DNA of 64,000 bases from Mycocentrospora acerina (taxonomy: Eukaryota > Ascomycota > Dothideomycetes > Pleosporales): the NCBI GenBank assembly GCA_022701365.1, contig JAKUHH010000040.1, forward strand, positions 310,001 to 374,000, in the 5' to 3' direction. Made by a program: the position numbers and the translations under genes. Below, piece after piece: positions 11,151 through 21,350 of the stretch. The notes under the pieces were generated by a model that worked only from the letters and a program-made list of their open reading frames with translations, was not told the DNA's origin and ran no database searches. Within the stretch, counting starts at the first letter, position 1. Each line of letters starts with the position of its first letter.

Positions 11151-12590
11151 ATGAGTAAATGCTGCCATGAATGCCACGAGTGCTGGAAAGAAGAACAATC
11201 TGCAAAGGGACAGAGGCTACAGCCCTCCCGACGAAGCTTGGTGGATACTGGCAAGCGAAGACACCTAAATAGTCACAGTTTCAATCTACTCACCAGTAGA
11301 TCATCGAGGTCCTCTACTAGTCGACACGATGACCTGCAAGCGCTTCTGCCAGAGTCAGTTCCCACACCTGCTCCAACTAAGAGCCCACTCAGGATTCAAC
11401 AGAGGTCTTCATTTTTTGACAGGATTAAGCGTTTCTGCCGGAGCTGTAATAGTCGTCATCACCGCCAAGACTCAGTCACAACCCACGACTACAGTACTGC
11501 AAACCACCCGAACAACTTACCAAGCATAGAACTGCAGCACAGCGGCTACCACTCTTGGGATAGTTTGCAGTCATCTTCAGTTGCTAAGCAAAGGCAATCT
11601 TCAGGTAGCTGCCCAGGCAGAACCAGCTCTTTGGCCGGCAAAGATGTGATTATTCGTCAAAGCCTGGAGTACCTGGAGAGCCTTCAACGCTTTCACAGCC
11701 AGTCAAGGCAACTATCTCCTGCCGAGAACGGCATTAGGGTGCCGCATACAAACTTCGCGGCTCCCAGCACCAGCACTTTTTCTCCTCAATCACCCACATG
11801 GCCCATTGGAATGCCACCTCGGCGTGGCAATTGCTACTCGACTCAAGCTCTTTTCGCTTCTCGTGATTACTGCCGCTCATATCCGTCACCCTCTAGTTCT
11901 CTCATCTACCCAGCAATAACAGCCATACCTGGGCAGGGCAATCTTTTGTATCCAACGGAGCCTTACCTCCACTCAGCTTCCTTCTCTCCTTCCTGCTCGC
12001 CCCTAAATCTTGAGCAAGGCACCTTTGCTTCGCGATCAATGTCTGGTGGCATGATGTCTCCACTCTCGCCTGACACGTCCACGCAGAACCTTGCCACGTC
12101 TGGATATGAGTCTGATCTTGACGTTCCCAGTCTGTATATTTTAACACAAAGAAGAAAACAAGCATTAGGAATAGACAGTCTGGCATGCACTCTCGAGCAG
12201 ACGTCCCTCTCTGATGACGAAGACGACGAAGACGATGACGACACCCTCCTCTCTCCAGACAACCACTCCCAGCAATCCAGCACTCCTAGGTCATCCTTCT
12301 ATCTCGAGCGATACCTACTACATCCTGAAGACCTCCCATATCCAGAAAAAGACACATCACTGTCGTCAGAATGGGCCGATCCAGAGCTCGTGCTTAACCA
12401 CTGGAGCGACGCAACCGAAATCAGACGTGTAGAGCAGCAGCAGCAGTTTGACACCACGTCTCCAATGTCAGCTCCAAACCTGCATCTAGCCACAGAGCAA
12501 CACACCCCTGCTCACGACATGCCGGGCCCACTCTTCATCGCGCGATATGGCACAGCATTCGAGCGGGGGGAGTCACACTCAGCTGCCTAG
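11151..12590 (+). CDS. Unknown Ser-rich protein with Cys/His-rich N-terminus
   Basis: A single uninterrupted frame of 479 codons starts at an ATG in good context (gccgccATG). I recognise no domain. The N-terminus contains a tight Cys/His run (CCHECHECW). It is followed by Ser/Arg-rich stretches, a second small Cys pair (RIKRFCRSCNSRHHR, around residue 95-110), Pro/Ser-rich low-complexity sequence, and an acidic run (DDEDDEDDDD, near residue 355). It is probably largely disordered. No signal peptide or membrane segment is evident. The length of the open frame and the Kozak-like start favour a real gene. It could be a lineage-restricted protein. Confidence 0.7.
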   Translation: MSKCCHECHECWKEEQSAKGQRLQPSRRSLVDTGKRRHLNSHSFNLLTSRSSRSSTSRHDDLQALLPESVPTPAPTKSPLRIQQRSSFFDRIKRFCRSCNSRHHRQDSVTTHDYSTANHPNNLPSIELQHSGYHSWDSLQSSSVAKQRQSSGSCPGRTSSLAGKDVIIRQSLEYLESLQRFHSQSRQLSPAENGIRVPHTNFAAPSTSTFSPQSPTWPIGMPPRRGNCYSTQALFASRDYCRSYPSPSSSLIYPAITAIPGQGNLLYPTEPYLHSASFSPSCSPLNLEQGTFASRSMSGGMMSPLSPDTSTQNLATSGYESDLDVPSLYILTQRRKQALGIDSLACTLEQTSLSDDEDDEDDDDTLLSPDNHSQQSSTPRSSFYLERYLLHPEDLPYPEKDTSLSSEWADPELVLNHWSDATEIRRVEQQQQFDTTSPMSAPNLHLATEQHTPAHDMPGPLFIARYGTAFERGESHSAA

Positions 12591-13576
12591 TTGTGGTGAC
12601 TTAAACTCCAACGACAAGAAGAGGGCGAACAGGCGAGAATAGCGCAAATGAAAATAAAAAAAAAGATTATAATAATGATAATAAAGCCATATAATCCTTC
12701 TTACTCTTCACAAGCATATCGCCATGTTAGTGGGATGGGAAGGTTTAGAAGTGTTAGAATCGATTGTTTCGGTCTTTAATACTCATGAAGCATCGCAACG
12801 TGATGCACCACCCCCTTCACCACCCATAACTTTGCAGCATCTTGTCGCGTTTAGACATGTTTTTTAGTCGAGAAATACCGCATGGTTTACTTTTCCTAGT
12901 TGTCATGGAGAGACGAAGTCTAGGTGGCTAACGTACGCGTTGTCGTATGCTTTCCTTTTCTTCATGTCATGCGTTTACAAGTGGATTGACTATTGGATTG
13001 AAACCCCAGTTGGACTTGTTAGTTTGAATATTGAAAAGTAGGTTTCAGAGTGCACAACAGCTTATTAGGCTAGTCCGGTAAAAGTGCCATGTACTTTATC
13101 ATTCACTCAACCCTTGTAGTGCGTCTTGGCTGTGATGCGAATCGCAATTTATATAGGCAGAAGAGCAAAGGGCATTACACATTGACATTACAACTACGTT
13201 CTCACAACGATAACAGTAATAACAACAGTTGCGAAATGAATGTTTTGATTTCTGTTGTTTGTCCGCTAGGCAGTACGAAATAGATAGTGTGCCTCCTATT
13301 TCTTTTTCTTCGGCCGTGCGCCAAACATACTAATCAAACTGCAGATGAAAGCCAAGGTGGAAAGCGGCAGCAGCTCCTCAATAAGCCCACAGAAATGACC
13401 GACAAGTCCCTGATGTGGGTATTTCGCTGACGAAAAAAGAATGTATCCCAAACGCTATGCATGAACTAAAGCAGAAACAAGAAAGAATGGCATATTAAAA
13501 AGTGAGGCTTCGTAGTTGACATATGCGTCGTATAGGATTTTTTTGTTGTTGTAGCAAACATGGAGACTTTGCGATT
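12591..13576. other. Convergent intergenic region
   Basis: This is the 3' region between the unknown gene (+) and the DUF7707 gene (-). It is AT-rich, with an A-rich run containing AATAAA-like sequences at about 12645-12690, a plausible polyadenylation region. Nothing else is recognised. Confidence 0.5.
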
Positions 13577-14487
13577 TTACAACAGGATGGCAAAGCCGAG
13601 AGACACACTTCCGAGCAAGGCAGCCATGCTCAAAGTACCGCTTGGGATATAGGGTGCCGACGCAGCACCCTGCTGGCTGCTTGATGCGCTGGTGGCGGCC
13701 GCACCGCCAAAGCCAGTGACGGGAATTCCAGAACTGGTGGTGGCAGCAGCGCTGCCAGACCGAGATGCGGATCCAGACGCAGAAGCGGACGCGGATGACG
13801 AGGAAGAAGTTGCATTACCGAGGTAAGGGGTCTGGGCACCGCAGGGGTGGTCGGCGCTGTTGAAACAGTCAGATTTGTTCACGCAACATGTCAAATAGAA
13901 CTTACCGGCAGGAGTCCTGGCATCTGGTAACGCCATTGCAATTTGCAACGCACTGGTTACCCCATGTCTGGCAGATGAAGAAGGGAAGGGTCTGCGAGTA
14001 CTGAGTGATGTTGGGGGAGATGCCGTTGTCGCAGACGCAATCGTAGGTCAGGTTGTCCTGTAGCACGTTAGCGGAATGACCGGATAGATGCGCTGGAGAG
14101 TGCGGCAAGTGCAACTGGAGTGCGAGGTGTGTGGTGTAAACAACGAAACGTGACAAGTATCGTCAATGCTTGAGCCCAAGCCCACTATCCTCGACATCCG
14201 GGAGGCTGCGGGCGTGTAACAAAGGTGGTGCTTACCGAATTGCAGTCGTTGGACTCGGTAGTCATAGTGTCGACGCCGGCCTGCTGGAGGCAGATGAGAG
14301 GGCACATGGCAATCTGCTGATCACACCAGTATGCTGCCAGACGGTCAGTTACAACTCAAGGCGCATGGCGCCGATTGCACTCACTCCTGTCAGACGAAGA
14401 GACGCTGTCGGGGTCGATGGTGTATTGTTGCTGGGCAACCGCAAGGCTGGCAAAGGCCGCAAAGCTGAGGGCGAGGATGGAGTGCAT
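13577..14487 (-). CDS. Secreted Cys-rich DUF7707-type protein, probable GPI anchor
   Basis: Four exons, 14385-14487, 14236-14333, 13906-14057 and 13577-13856, total 633 nt (210 aa). A clear signal peptide (MHSILALSFAAFASLAVAQ) is followed by YTIDPDSVSSSDR-TYWCDQQ and a domain with about ten cysteines (CPLICLQQ, YDCVCDNG, FFICQTWGNQCVANC, CRADHPCGAQ), the pattern of the fungal DUF7707 surface proteins. The C-terminal third is a Ser/Ala-rich stalk ending in a hydrophobic segment (AALLGSVSLGFAILL) without a basic tail, typical of GPI-anchor addition. It is likely a cell-wall or plasma-membrane surface protein of unknown biochemical role. Introns are 51, 178 and 49 nt. Confidence 0.85.
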
Positions 14488-15304
14488 GTTGGCGGTTGTG
14501 TGTTTTGATTGTCGAAGACGTAAAGGCAAAAGCACTATCACACACAAGTCAATGTTTGCTCGCGCGCAAGTCTCGTCTGCTGGGGTGCACGCACCTGTCA
14601 AGAAGGGGAGATTATAACGGATTGGACAGTCAGCGACAGACAAAAAGCGAGCAGGTAGCGAGGGAAACGCGTATGACAAGACGGCTCGAGGAAGTGGCGA
14701 TTCTAGACAGCGAATGTGGGCGTGGACGGGAGGAAAGGGAAGGAGCAGGGTGGATATATAAAGGGAGGGATCATGCGACGGGAGCCGGAGAGCTAGTGAG
14801 TATTGAGGCAGGCCCATGCTCGGACGTGCCCTCGCCACTACTTTGCCGCATCTTCTGGCTCGTCTTGACTCTAAGTTTGCGCTCCGCAGCAGCTTGTCGC
14901 ACTGGGCGCTGCCGTGGTGCGTTGCGGATCAACATGGCCGGCTGTTTCGTTGAGGGCGTAGGTAGGCCAACGGTCGACTGTTTTCTAAAAACAAAAGTCG
15001 TCCCGGCATGCACAGTCGCAGGGACCACCCCGCAGCGCCGCGTCGGCCACCCGGCCACCGCCCCAGGCAACGGACCACTCAGACCGGCCAATACTGCCGC
15101 CGCGATATCAAGGGCCTATTGAAATGCGCATCATCCGGGGTCAACGATGCCAATTTCCTGCACCAGCATCGCCAACAAGCCCAAGTAACTCGGGCTGCAT
15201 ACGCCGTCTGTTGCTGAGCCTCAATACCTACCCCTCACGCTCTCATCTTGACATCTTCCAAAACCCTCCCTTTTATCTAACGCGCCACCCGCCCGCGTAG
15301 ATGG
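14488..15304. other. Divergent promoter region (DUF7707 / YPT35-like)
   Basis: About 0.8 kb without a supported gene. It contains a TATATAAA sequence at 14755-14762 and GC-rich stretches toward 15000-15100. It presumably drives both flanking genes. Confidence 0.5.
14755..14762. promoter_or_regulatory. TATA-like element
   Basis: TATATAAA lies about 270 nt upstream of the DUF7707 start codon. It reads as a TATA box on the + strand and nearly so on the - strand. Assignment is by sequence only. Confidence 0.25.
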
Positions 15305-15324
15305 ATGGCGCTGGTGAGCTCTGA
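15301..15324 (+). other. Short upstream ORF overlapping the YPT35-like start
   Basis: An ATG at 15301 opens an eight-codon frame (MDGAGEL, stop) that overlaps the ATG at 15305 chosen for the PX gene. The two starts are four bases apart in different frames. Confidence 0.45.
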
Positions 15325-16190
15325 AACTGAAAACGGCGCGCCGAGCAAGCGTCCAGAGCGCAACAGCTTTGTGCCGCCGTACTGGCAGCGCCATGAGCGC
15401 AGCCCCAGCCGCTTGAGCTCCTACTCGACTGACAATGGGCATCCAGCGCCGATTGCGCTCGAGGACCACACCGAGGAAGGCTCCGACCAGCTGAACGTGC
15501 TCTGGTGCAAGGGCGTCAAGATTGATGATTTCGTCGTCGTCAGTGGGACGGCAAAGGGCTTGGGGGCGTACGTTGTGTGGAATTGCACGGTTGAGACGTT
15601 GGATGTGAGTTTGCTTGTTCCGTCGATATGCATGTGGCCCACTGAGGCAAACATGAGAGGAGTCAGCGGCCAATCAACGGCCTCCAACGCCATCCACAAT
15701 AGTGTTGCATGATGCAACCATCTTAGGCAGATGAACTGGTCTGCATGTCGACTGACAACTTCCAGGGTGGACCCATGAAGATACGAAAGAGGTAGGCAGC
15801 TTCAACTCGCAGTCTTCGCTGGTCGTTTGTGCTTACTCTATTCGACTTAAGGTACTCTGAGTTTGAAGACCTCTACCAGAAGCTCGTCACGACCTTCCCC
15901 CACGCCGGGGCCTCTATGCCCCAGTTTCCGCCCAAATCTGTTATATGTAGGATCACATGTTTTCCCCGCCACCTGCCCCGCTAATGCATACTTGCGATTT
16001 GACAGCCCGTTTTAGGCCCAGATTCCTGGAAAAGCGCAGGGAAGGGCTCTCGTATTTTCTAAAGTACGTTCACAACTGCTGCAACGAAACAAGTGGGCGG
16101 ACTTGTCGGCTGACGCCTATCTTTAGCTGTGTATTGCTGAATCCAGAGTTTGCTGGCTCGCCAGTGTTGAAAGACTTTTTGTTTTCGTGA
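15305..16190 (+). CDS. YPT35: PX-domain protein, Ypt35-like
   Basis: Five exons, 15305-15604, 15766-15791, 15852-15946, 16006-16063 and 16127-16190, make 543 nt and 180 aa. The PX domain begins near residue 70 (KIDDFVVVSGTAKGLGAYVVWNCTV…). It shows the phosphoinositide-binding RYSEFEDLYQKL motif across the exon 2/3 join, a Pro-rich PPKS loop and RFLEKRREGLSYFL near the end. Ypt35 proteins sit on endosomal or vacuolar membranes and recruit Vps13. Exon 2 is only 26 nt. The start is uncertain: an overlapping ATG lies 4 nt upstream, and a GTGAGC just inside could also act as a donor, giving a shorter N-terminus. Confidence 0.82.
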
Positions 16191-16834
16191 TGGCATGTGG
16201 GTGCATTTGGGTGGGGTCTATTGACGACAAGAGCATGGAATGGTGGCAGGCGTTTTAGTTTTGAATATCGATCGAGAATTATTGTCGAGTCGCTCGCTGC
16301 TTGGATGGGGGCGTGTTCATGTGCAGTAATCGGTAATGTGTAAACGTGGACAAGGAGAGTGGCGCATCGAGTTGCTCAAAGTGAAGCGTGAAACGGGTGT
16401 CCCGAAGCAGATATATCTCCTGGGCGGCCAAATTTGTCGAGGATCACAGGCGATTGGTTGCATTTTCGTGTGGCGTCTGGCTATTTCGGAGTTGCTGGGT
16501 TTCCATTCGCTGCAACACGTCGTAATAACAGCCGCATGATGGAGAAAGCAAGGCTCTGTTTGTGAATGCGAAGCTTAATCTGACTTCGGTCGTCGATCCT
16601 GCAGAGGGCGACAAGGTGACGGCGTGCTCGAGAGCAGGCGCAAGCAGCAATTCACTCGCAGCAGGGCGCGCATAGCAGGCCTGTCGGCAAACTCGCAGCA
16701 CCCCCGAACCTGACGCGCTTTGCTTTGCTTTTGACCCTGCCCAGCGTTACGAAACCCTCCGTGGCAGCGGCAGCGTCGTGACCGGGTTGACTGGAAAATG
16801 CGCCTACAGAACAAAGCCCTCAGCACGCACAAGA
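16191..16834. other. Intergenic region upstream of SAS4-like gene
   Basis: Contains the 3' UTR of the PX gene and the promoter of the SAS4-like gene. No additional gene is supported. Confidence 0.45.
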
Positions 16835-18436
16835 ATGGCCAACGCAGTGAGGTCTCCGCTCCCGCCGCTGCAGCCGCCGCAGCCTCCACGCTCGCCGTCG
16901 TTGCGCTCGTCGAGTGAGAAGCGCACGCGGCTGACCCTCTCGCCGCCCACCCAAGCAGCGTGCGACGACACCAACCGCCTCCGCCCCTCGAGGAGCGGGC
17001 CACTGCTGGTGCTGGCCGACGGCGAGAGGACCGCCAGGCCGCTGCTCGACACGCCCGCCGCTCCTGCCCTCGCTCCACCCCGCTCCAACTCGAGGAAGCG
17101 GCCAGCCACGACCGACGCGACAGCTCCCGACCCACGCCCGCCAGCCAAAGTCACGCGCACGCCTCAGGCCGACGTGCACCGCAGCACCAACGGCGCGTTG
17201 CAGTCGCTGGGCGTCGCAGAGGACCACGTGCGCCCAGCGAGGTCGACGTCCCGCCCCGGCAGCGCTGGCAGGCTGGTCGTGCCCACGCCCGCCCCAGCCT
17301 CAGCCTCGCACGCAAAGGACAAGCGCAGCCTGAGGAGCCACGACGGCGGGTCGCGCCTCAAGAGCGACCTCGCAGTCTACTTCTCCAACTACGACGACAT
17401 CATCGCGGGCGCGTCCAAGCCAGCTGGTACGTTCCCCCTGCCGGACCTCGTGTCGCGCCGTGTCTAACGCCTGCATGCAGACGACTTGCTCGACCTCGAC
17501 ACCCCCATCTATCTTGTCGATGAGCCCCTCAAGGCCAAGACATCCACGCCCACACATGCACACACACGTCCCTCCACACGCGCGTCGCAGAGTCCAACGC
17601 GCACGCGCACGCTGCAAGTCCAGTCGCCGCTCCGCAAACTCTCCCTAGTACCAGCACCGCCCGCGCCATCCTCCACCACCTACCAGGTTCTCGACTACAC
17701 GTCCATCTCAAAAGCAGTCCGCAATGACGATCCCTCTGATCCCCTCGCCGACACCGCCTTCTTCACCCAGCACCGCCGTGCAGAGCGCAAGGAGAAACAA
17801 CTCCGCAACATCGAGAAAGAACGCGCCATGCACGAGAAAGCACAATTAGAGCGCCTCCTCGACGGCCTGCAAGGTCCAGACTGGCTCAAAGCCATGGGCA
17901 TAACAGGCGTCACTGACGGTGAGAGAAGAGACTGGGAGCCCAAGCGTGACTACTTTGTCAAAGAGGTCGAGGCACTAGTCGACAAGTTCCGCGTCTGGAA
18001 GGAAGAAGAGAAGCGGCTGAGAGCGGAGAAGGAAGCCGCTCTCGCTGCCCTGGAAGCTTCTTCCGACGAGGATGACGAGGATGAAGAGGAATCAGATGCA
18101 TCAGACCACCGCGACCCCCCACCAGAGTCTGAGGTCCCTAAGCCTCGTCGTCCACCACGGCCTCATGGCTACCTCTTGCCTTATGTACCTCCTGAACCTG
18201 CCGGCCCCTTCATGTCCTTCTACGCAAAACCACACCTCAGGGCGGCCGCATTGGGTAGGCAGCGCCATGGCAGAGGTATTATGGCGTTTGGCTGTCCACT
18301 ACCAGAGTTCAATGAGGCTGAATTCGAGCTTCCTGTCGACTTCATCGATCCGGTTTTTTTAAAGGACAATGCACGCCAGCGCAGGAGGAGGAAGAGGGAG
18401 AGTGCGGTAGATACCACTTCCACTGGTGCACAGTAA
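16835..18436 (+). CDS. SAS4-domain chromatin protein (something-about-silencing 4-like)
   Basis: Two exons, 16835-17426 and 17481-18436, give 1548 nt and 515 aa. The N-terminal 200 residues are Pro/Ser/Arg-rich and probably disordered. The conserved core lies in exon 2: NYDDIIAGASKPADDLLDLD, then YTSISKAVRNDDPSDPLADT with FFTQHRRAERKEKQLRN, a long charged helix, and LQGPDWLKAMGI. This resembles the SAS4 domain of histone acetyltransferase scaffold subunits. An acidic tract (DEDDEDEEESD) and a basic C-terminus (RQRRRRKRES) follow. The family scaffolds MYST acetyltransferase complexes. The in-frame GTG upstream at 16778 is not a start; ATG 16835 is the first in-frame ATG. Complex membership here is inferred. 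Confidence 0.75.
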
Positions 18437-19061
18437 TAATACTTTACTTTTTTTCTATTCTTCATGTCGGAATACCCTTTTTCATGTATAAAAGACCTAG
18501 GAAGAAAATGTGGGTTGTGAGGCGTATATGGGAATTGAGTGGGAACAGCAACAGACCAGTCTTCTAGCGGGTGGTATTTGCTTGTTAGTGTATATATTTT
18601 AAACTATTGAGGCGAGAAATCTGAATTCTACTTTTCTCGAAACCTGGTTTTATGACCGCATCTCGTTGGGCTCGTATTGTGTTAGTGGACAAGTCGAATA
18701 TGTTTCCAACCCGGTCAGCACGTGTGTTATTGCGTGTGATGTTTTTAGGTATGCTTTGCATCTTCTACCATTTTCTACGCAAGTATCGTCAGATCTCGAT
18801 GCCTATTGAGAACCATGTCCTGCGCAATGTTGCGCTATGGTCATTGCATTCAATATACTGTTCCTATGACTTCTTGCTCGGCATAGGCTCTTCAGTCTGT
18901 GTGCTAACCGGCGAGAGGCGGAAGGCACAAATGGGTGAAGGTCACTGCGGCCACCTCACATCCCTCTGAGTAAGCTTCCTACGATCTTAGAGAGGATGTA
19001 AACTCTATAGCTCTGCTCGTCTTCATGCCTCAAGAGAGGCTCTTCTATAGACGTTAAAATA

Positions 19062-19128
<67 letters not shown>

Positions 19129-19337
19129 CCATTCTCCGTTTGCGTTTTCGCCAGTGAAACAGAGTTGTTTGTTGATACCGCCATGATGGGATTTGCCTTT
19201 CACTTCAAATTCTTTCGTTTATACACATGTCACATTACAAATACCTCAATCTCCTCGTCTCGACCCAAAAGCATTCCGGAAACCCACACATTTCGATACC
19301 GTCCTTCCTTCCGCCTCAACACCAGCCTCGCTGTGGC
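18437..19337. other. Intergenic region with CAAT microsatellite
   Basis: Contains the 3' side of the SAS4-like gene and the upstream region of the gene at 19338. A CAAT microsatellite occupies 19065-19127. A 105-codon frame at 18652 has no recognisable features. Confidence 0.5.
19065..19127. repeat. (CAAT)n microsatellite, about 15.5 perfect units
   Basis: CAAT is repeated without interruption from 19065 to about 19127, ending in CAAACC. It is about 210 bp upstream of the following start codon. Confidence 0.95.
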
Positions 19338-20227
19338 ATGGACTACTACCAATGCAATACTGAACAGCTGTACCAGGAGATTCGACGGCGGAGGTACACG
19401 CCCCTGGGCACCTGTGATCAACTCAGTGAGGGCCTGAAGAAGGACGACGAGACACGAGGAGCAGACGCGACTACTGTCAAGACAGAGAGCTCAACACCTT
19501 CCGTACCGCGAGAAGTGAACTTCGTGCAAACGGCTGAGTCTGGAGATTCAGCTTCAGCAGCTTTGCTAGTAAACCAGAGTAGGCGTAGGCGCAAACCAGG
19601 CTACAACTTGCGACTGACATCACCTCAGAAATAGTACACTGGACAATGAACACGTTCTTTCCCTCTCTTCAACTCTTCTTCGAATCTGGTCTTTCATGTA
19701 CCATAGATGGTAGTCAGCTATCTGATGCGATTCTCGGCCTCGACCAGAGGCTTCGGTTCCGCCTCACTGACTGTACGCATGAAGAAGATGGAAAACTCGT
19801 CAGGACAACGTTGCCAACAAGGTTCACGGGCTCGGGGGCTAGCATCACAATCCAGGCAGCTGTGATTGCACAGCGGACGAGCGTCGCAGTTAAACCTATG
19901 GTCATCGAAGATAAGGGTAGATCACTGAACTCGCCTGCTGCTGTTATCGTCGAGGAAATGCATACCGTTGTTGGCTTGAGATTGGATGGTATGAACGAGA
20001 TGGGCTACGTTTGGGCAAAGGTTAGAAATCTTTTCGAGGGAAAAATACAGAAGACTTGGGGCGACGTCAGACTTGCGGGAGTGAGAGGAGATGTGCCCGT
20101 TCCGTTTATTTGCTTTCCTCAAAGGGTGGTAAAAGCAGGAGGCGAAGTGACAATCGTGGCAAAGAATAGTGTGATTAGTAGGAATCCATCAGACGGCGAT
20201 AACTGTAATGCAGAGCGTAGGTCTTAG
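19338..20227 (+). CDS. Unknown protein, two exons, SAP-like N-terminus
   Basis: Exons 19338-19578 and 19629-20227 (50-nt intron, acceptor CTCAG after a CTGAC branch site) give 840 nt and 279 aa. The join makes VNQ-K-IVHWTMNTFFPSLQ and unites two frames that otherwise stop or start beside each other. The N-terminus (MDYYQCNTEQLYQEIRRRRYTPLG, shown here as shorter pieces: YYQCNTEQLYQEIRRRR, YTPLGTCDQLSEGL) looks like a SAP-type helix-extended-helix motif. The C-terminal part is predicted to be mostly beta strands with no known motif. An upstream in-frame ATG at 19227 is possible. I do not recognise the function. Confidence 0.6.
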
Positions 20228-20765
20228 TGGCTGTTTTGCCGGCTTTTCATAATTGAGACTGAATGTTGGTTGGTATGTATCAGGGTTCTGTTCCATCTCT
20301 AACTACATTATCAACATCGTAGTCAATGTATTCAATGAGGCCAGAATCTTGATGAATTTAGCACGTTGGAATAACTGCGAGAAAGTTGTACGTTGAGATT
20401 CCAATTTTTGGTGCATGTCTTTTTGCTTACAAAGAAGATCAGTAACCAGCTCCACTCGTGGACAAACACCACGTCATCTGCCTAGGGTCGGTTTGAGTAC
20501 ATTTTGGTCTAGAATCATATGTATGGCTGGTCTAAGCCTTCGGATGGTAGCCAGAATGTGCCTTTGACCCGTGAGTGGGGTACGTGGACATTGTAGATTC
20601 GCATAAAGCTGCCAGCGATGCACACCCTGCAAGCTTACTTAAACTCTTCGACCCCTCGAATCTGAACACCACATCTGTTTACCAAAGCACAAAGTCGGTT
20701 TGCCTGTCAATTCCCAAGTCGCTTACTTATACCTTGTTAGTCAAACCTACGCAATCACAAACAAA
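20228..20765. other. Intergenic region upstream of EthD gene
   Basis: No gene is seen. It holds the 3' UTR of the preceding gene and the promoter of the EthD-domain gene. Confidence 0.45.
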
Positions 20766-21083
20766 ATGTCCTCCTCCGGCGCCACAGTACAGGTCCTCTA
20801 CCCCCAGAAGGAGGGGTCAACCTTCAACATCGACTACTACAAGAGCACCCACCTTCCGCTCTGCGAGAAGCACTGGAAGCAGTATGGCCTCAAGTCCTGG
20901 AGCGTGACCCAGTTCGACTCTGCCGCGCCATACAGCTTCTCCCTGGTTGTGGAGTTTGACAGTTTGGAGGGCTTCCAGAAAGCGTCGGCAGACCCGAGCA
21001 TCAAGGAGATTATGGCCGATGTTCCAAACTACAGCAGTGAGCAGCCTGTTCTTCTAGCAGGTGCTGTAGTCGGAAGGAATTAG
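20766..21083 (+). CDS. EthD-domain small protein
   Basis: A single exon of 105 aa. The sequence starts MSSSGATVQVLYPQKEG, then FNIDYYKSTHLPLCEKHW, with the conserved Tyr-Tyr and His of the EthD dimeric alpha/beta-barrel fold, and ends PNYSSEQPVLLAGAVVG. Bacterial EthD is linked to ether degradation. Fungal EthD proteins often serve as small decarboxylases or dehydratases in aromatic or polyketide pathways, or have unknown roles. It lies 267 bp upstream of a co-oriented acyl-CoA ligase, so a shared pathway is possible but not shown. Confidence 0.85.
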   Translation: MSSSGATVQVLYPQKEGSTFNIDYYKSTHLPLCEKHWKQYGLKSWSVTQFDSAAPYSFSLVVEFDSLEGFQKASADPSIKEIMADVPNYSSEQPVLLAGAVVGRN

Positions 21084-21350
21084 GATAGCACTGTAGGCAC
21101 AAGCTTCAGCAGGAAAGGGCGGGATTCGCGGGATTAGGGGGTGAGGGGTAGCTTCTCCGCACCCTGGCATCTAATGCGCTTCAAGCGAACAATCAAATGA
21201 CAATTCTCTATCGACTCGGTTATTGCTTTGATGACTATCCCGTGTGAAGTAAAATGTACCTCCCTTTCCAGTCCCCATTGCAGCGACCTGCTGGCAATCT
21301 AGACCCGCGGATATTGGCCCTTTCTGCGACTTAAGCTTTTCGAGACCAAG

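Noticed and set aside
18652..18969. Possible small gene after the SAS4-like gene
   Set aside because: No homologous motif seen; likely a chance frame.
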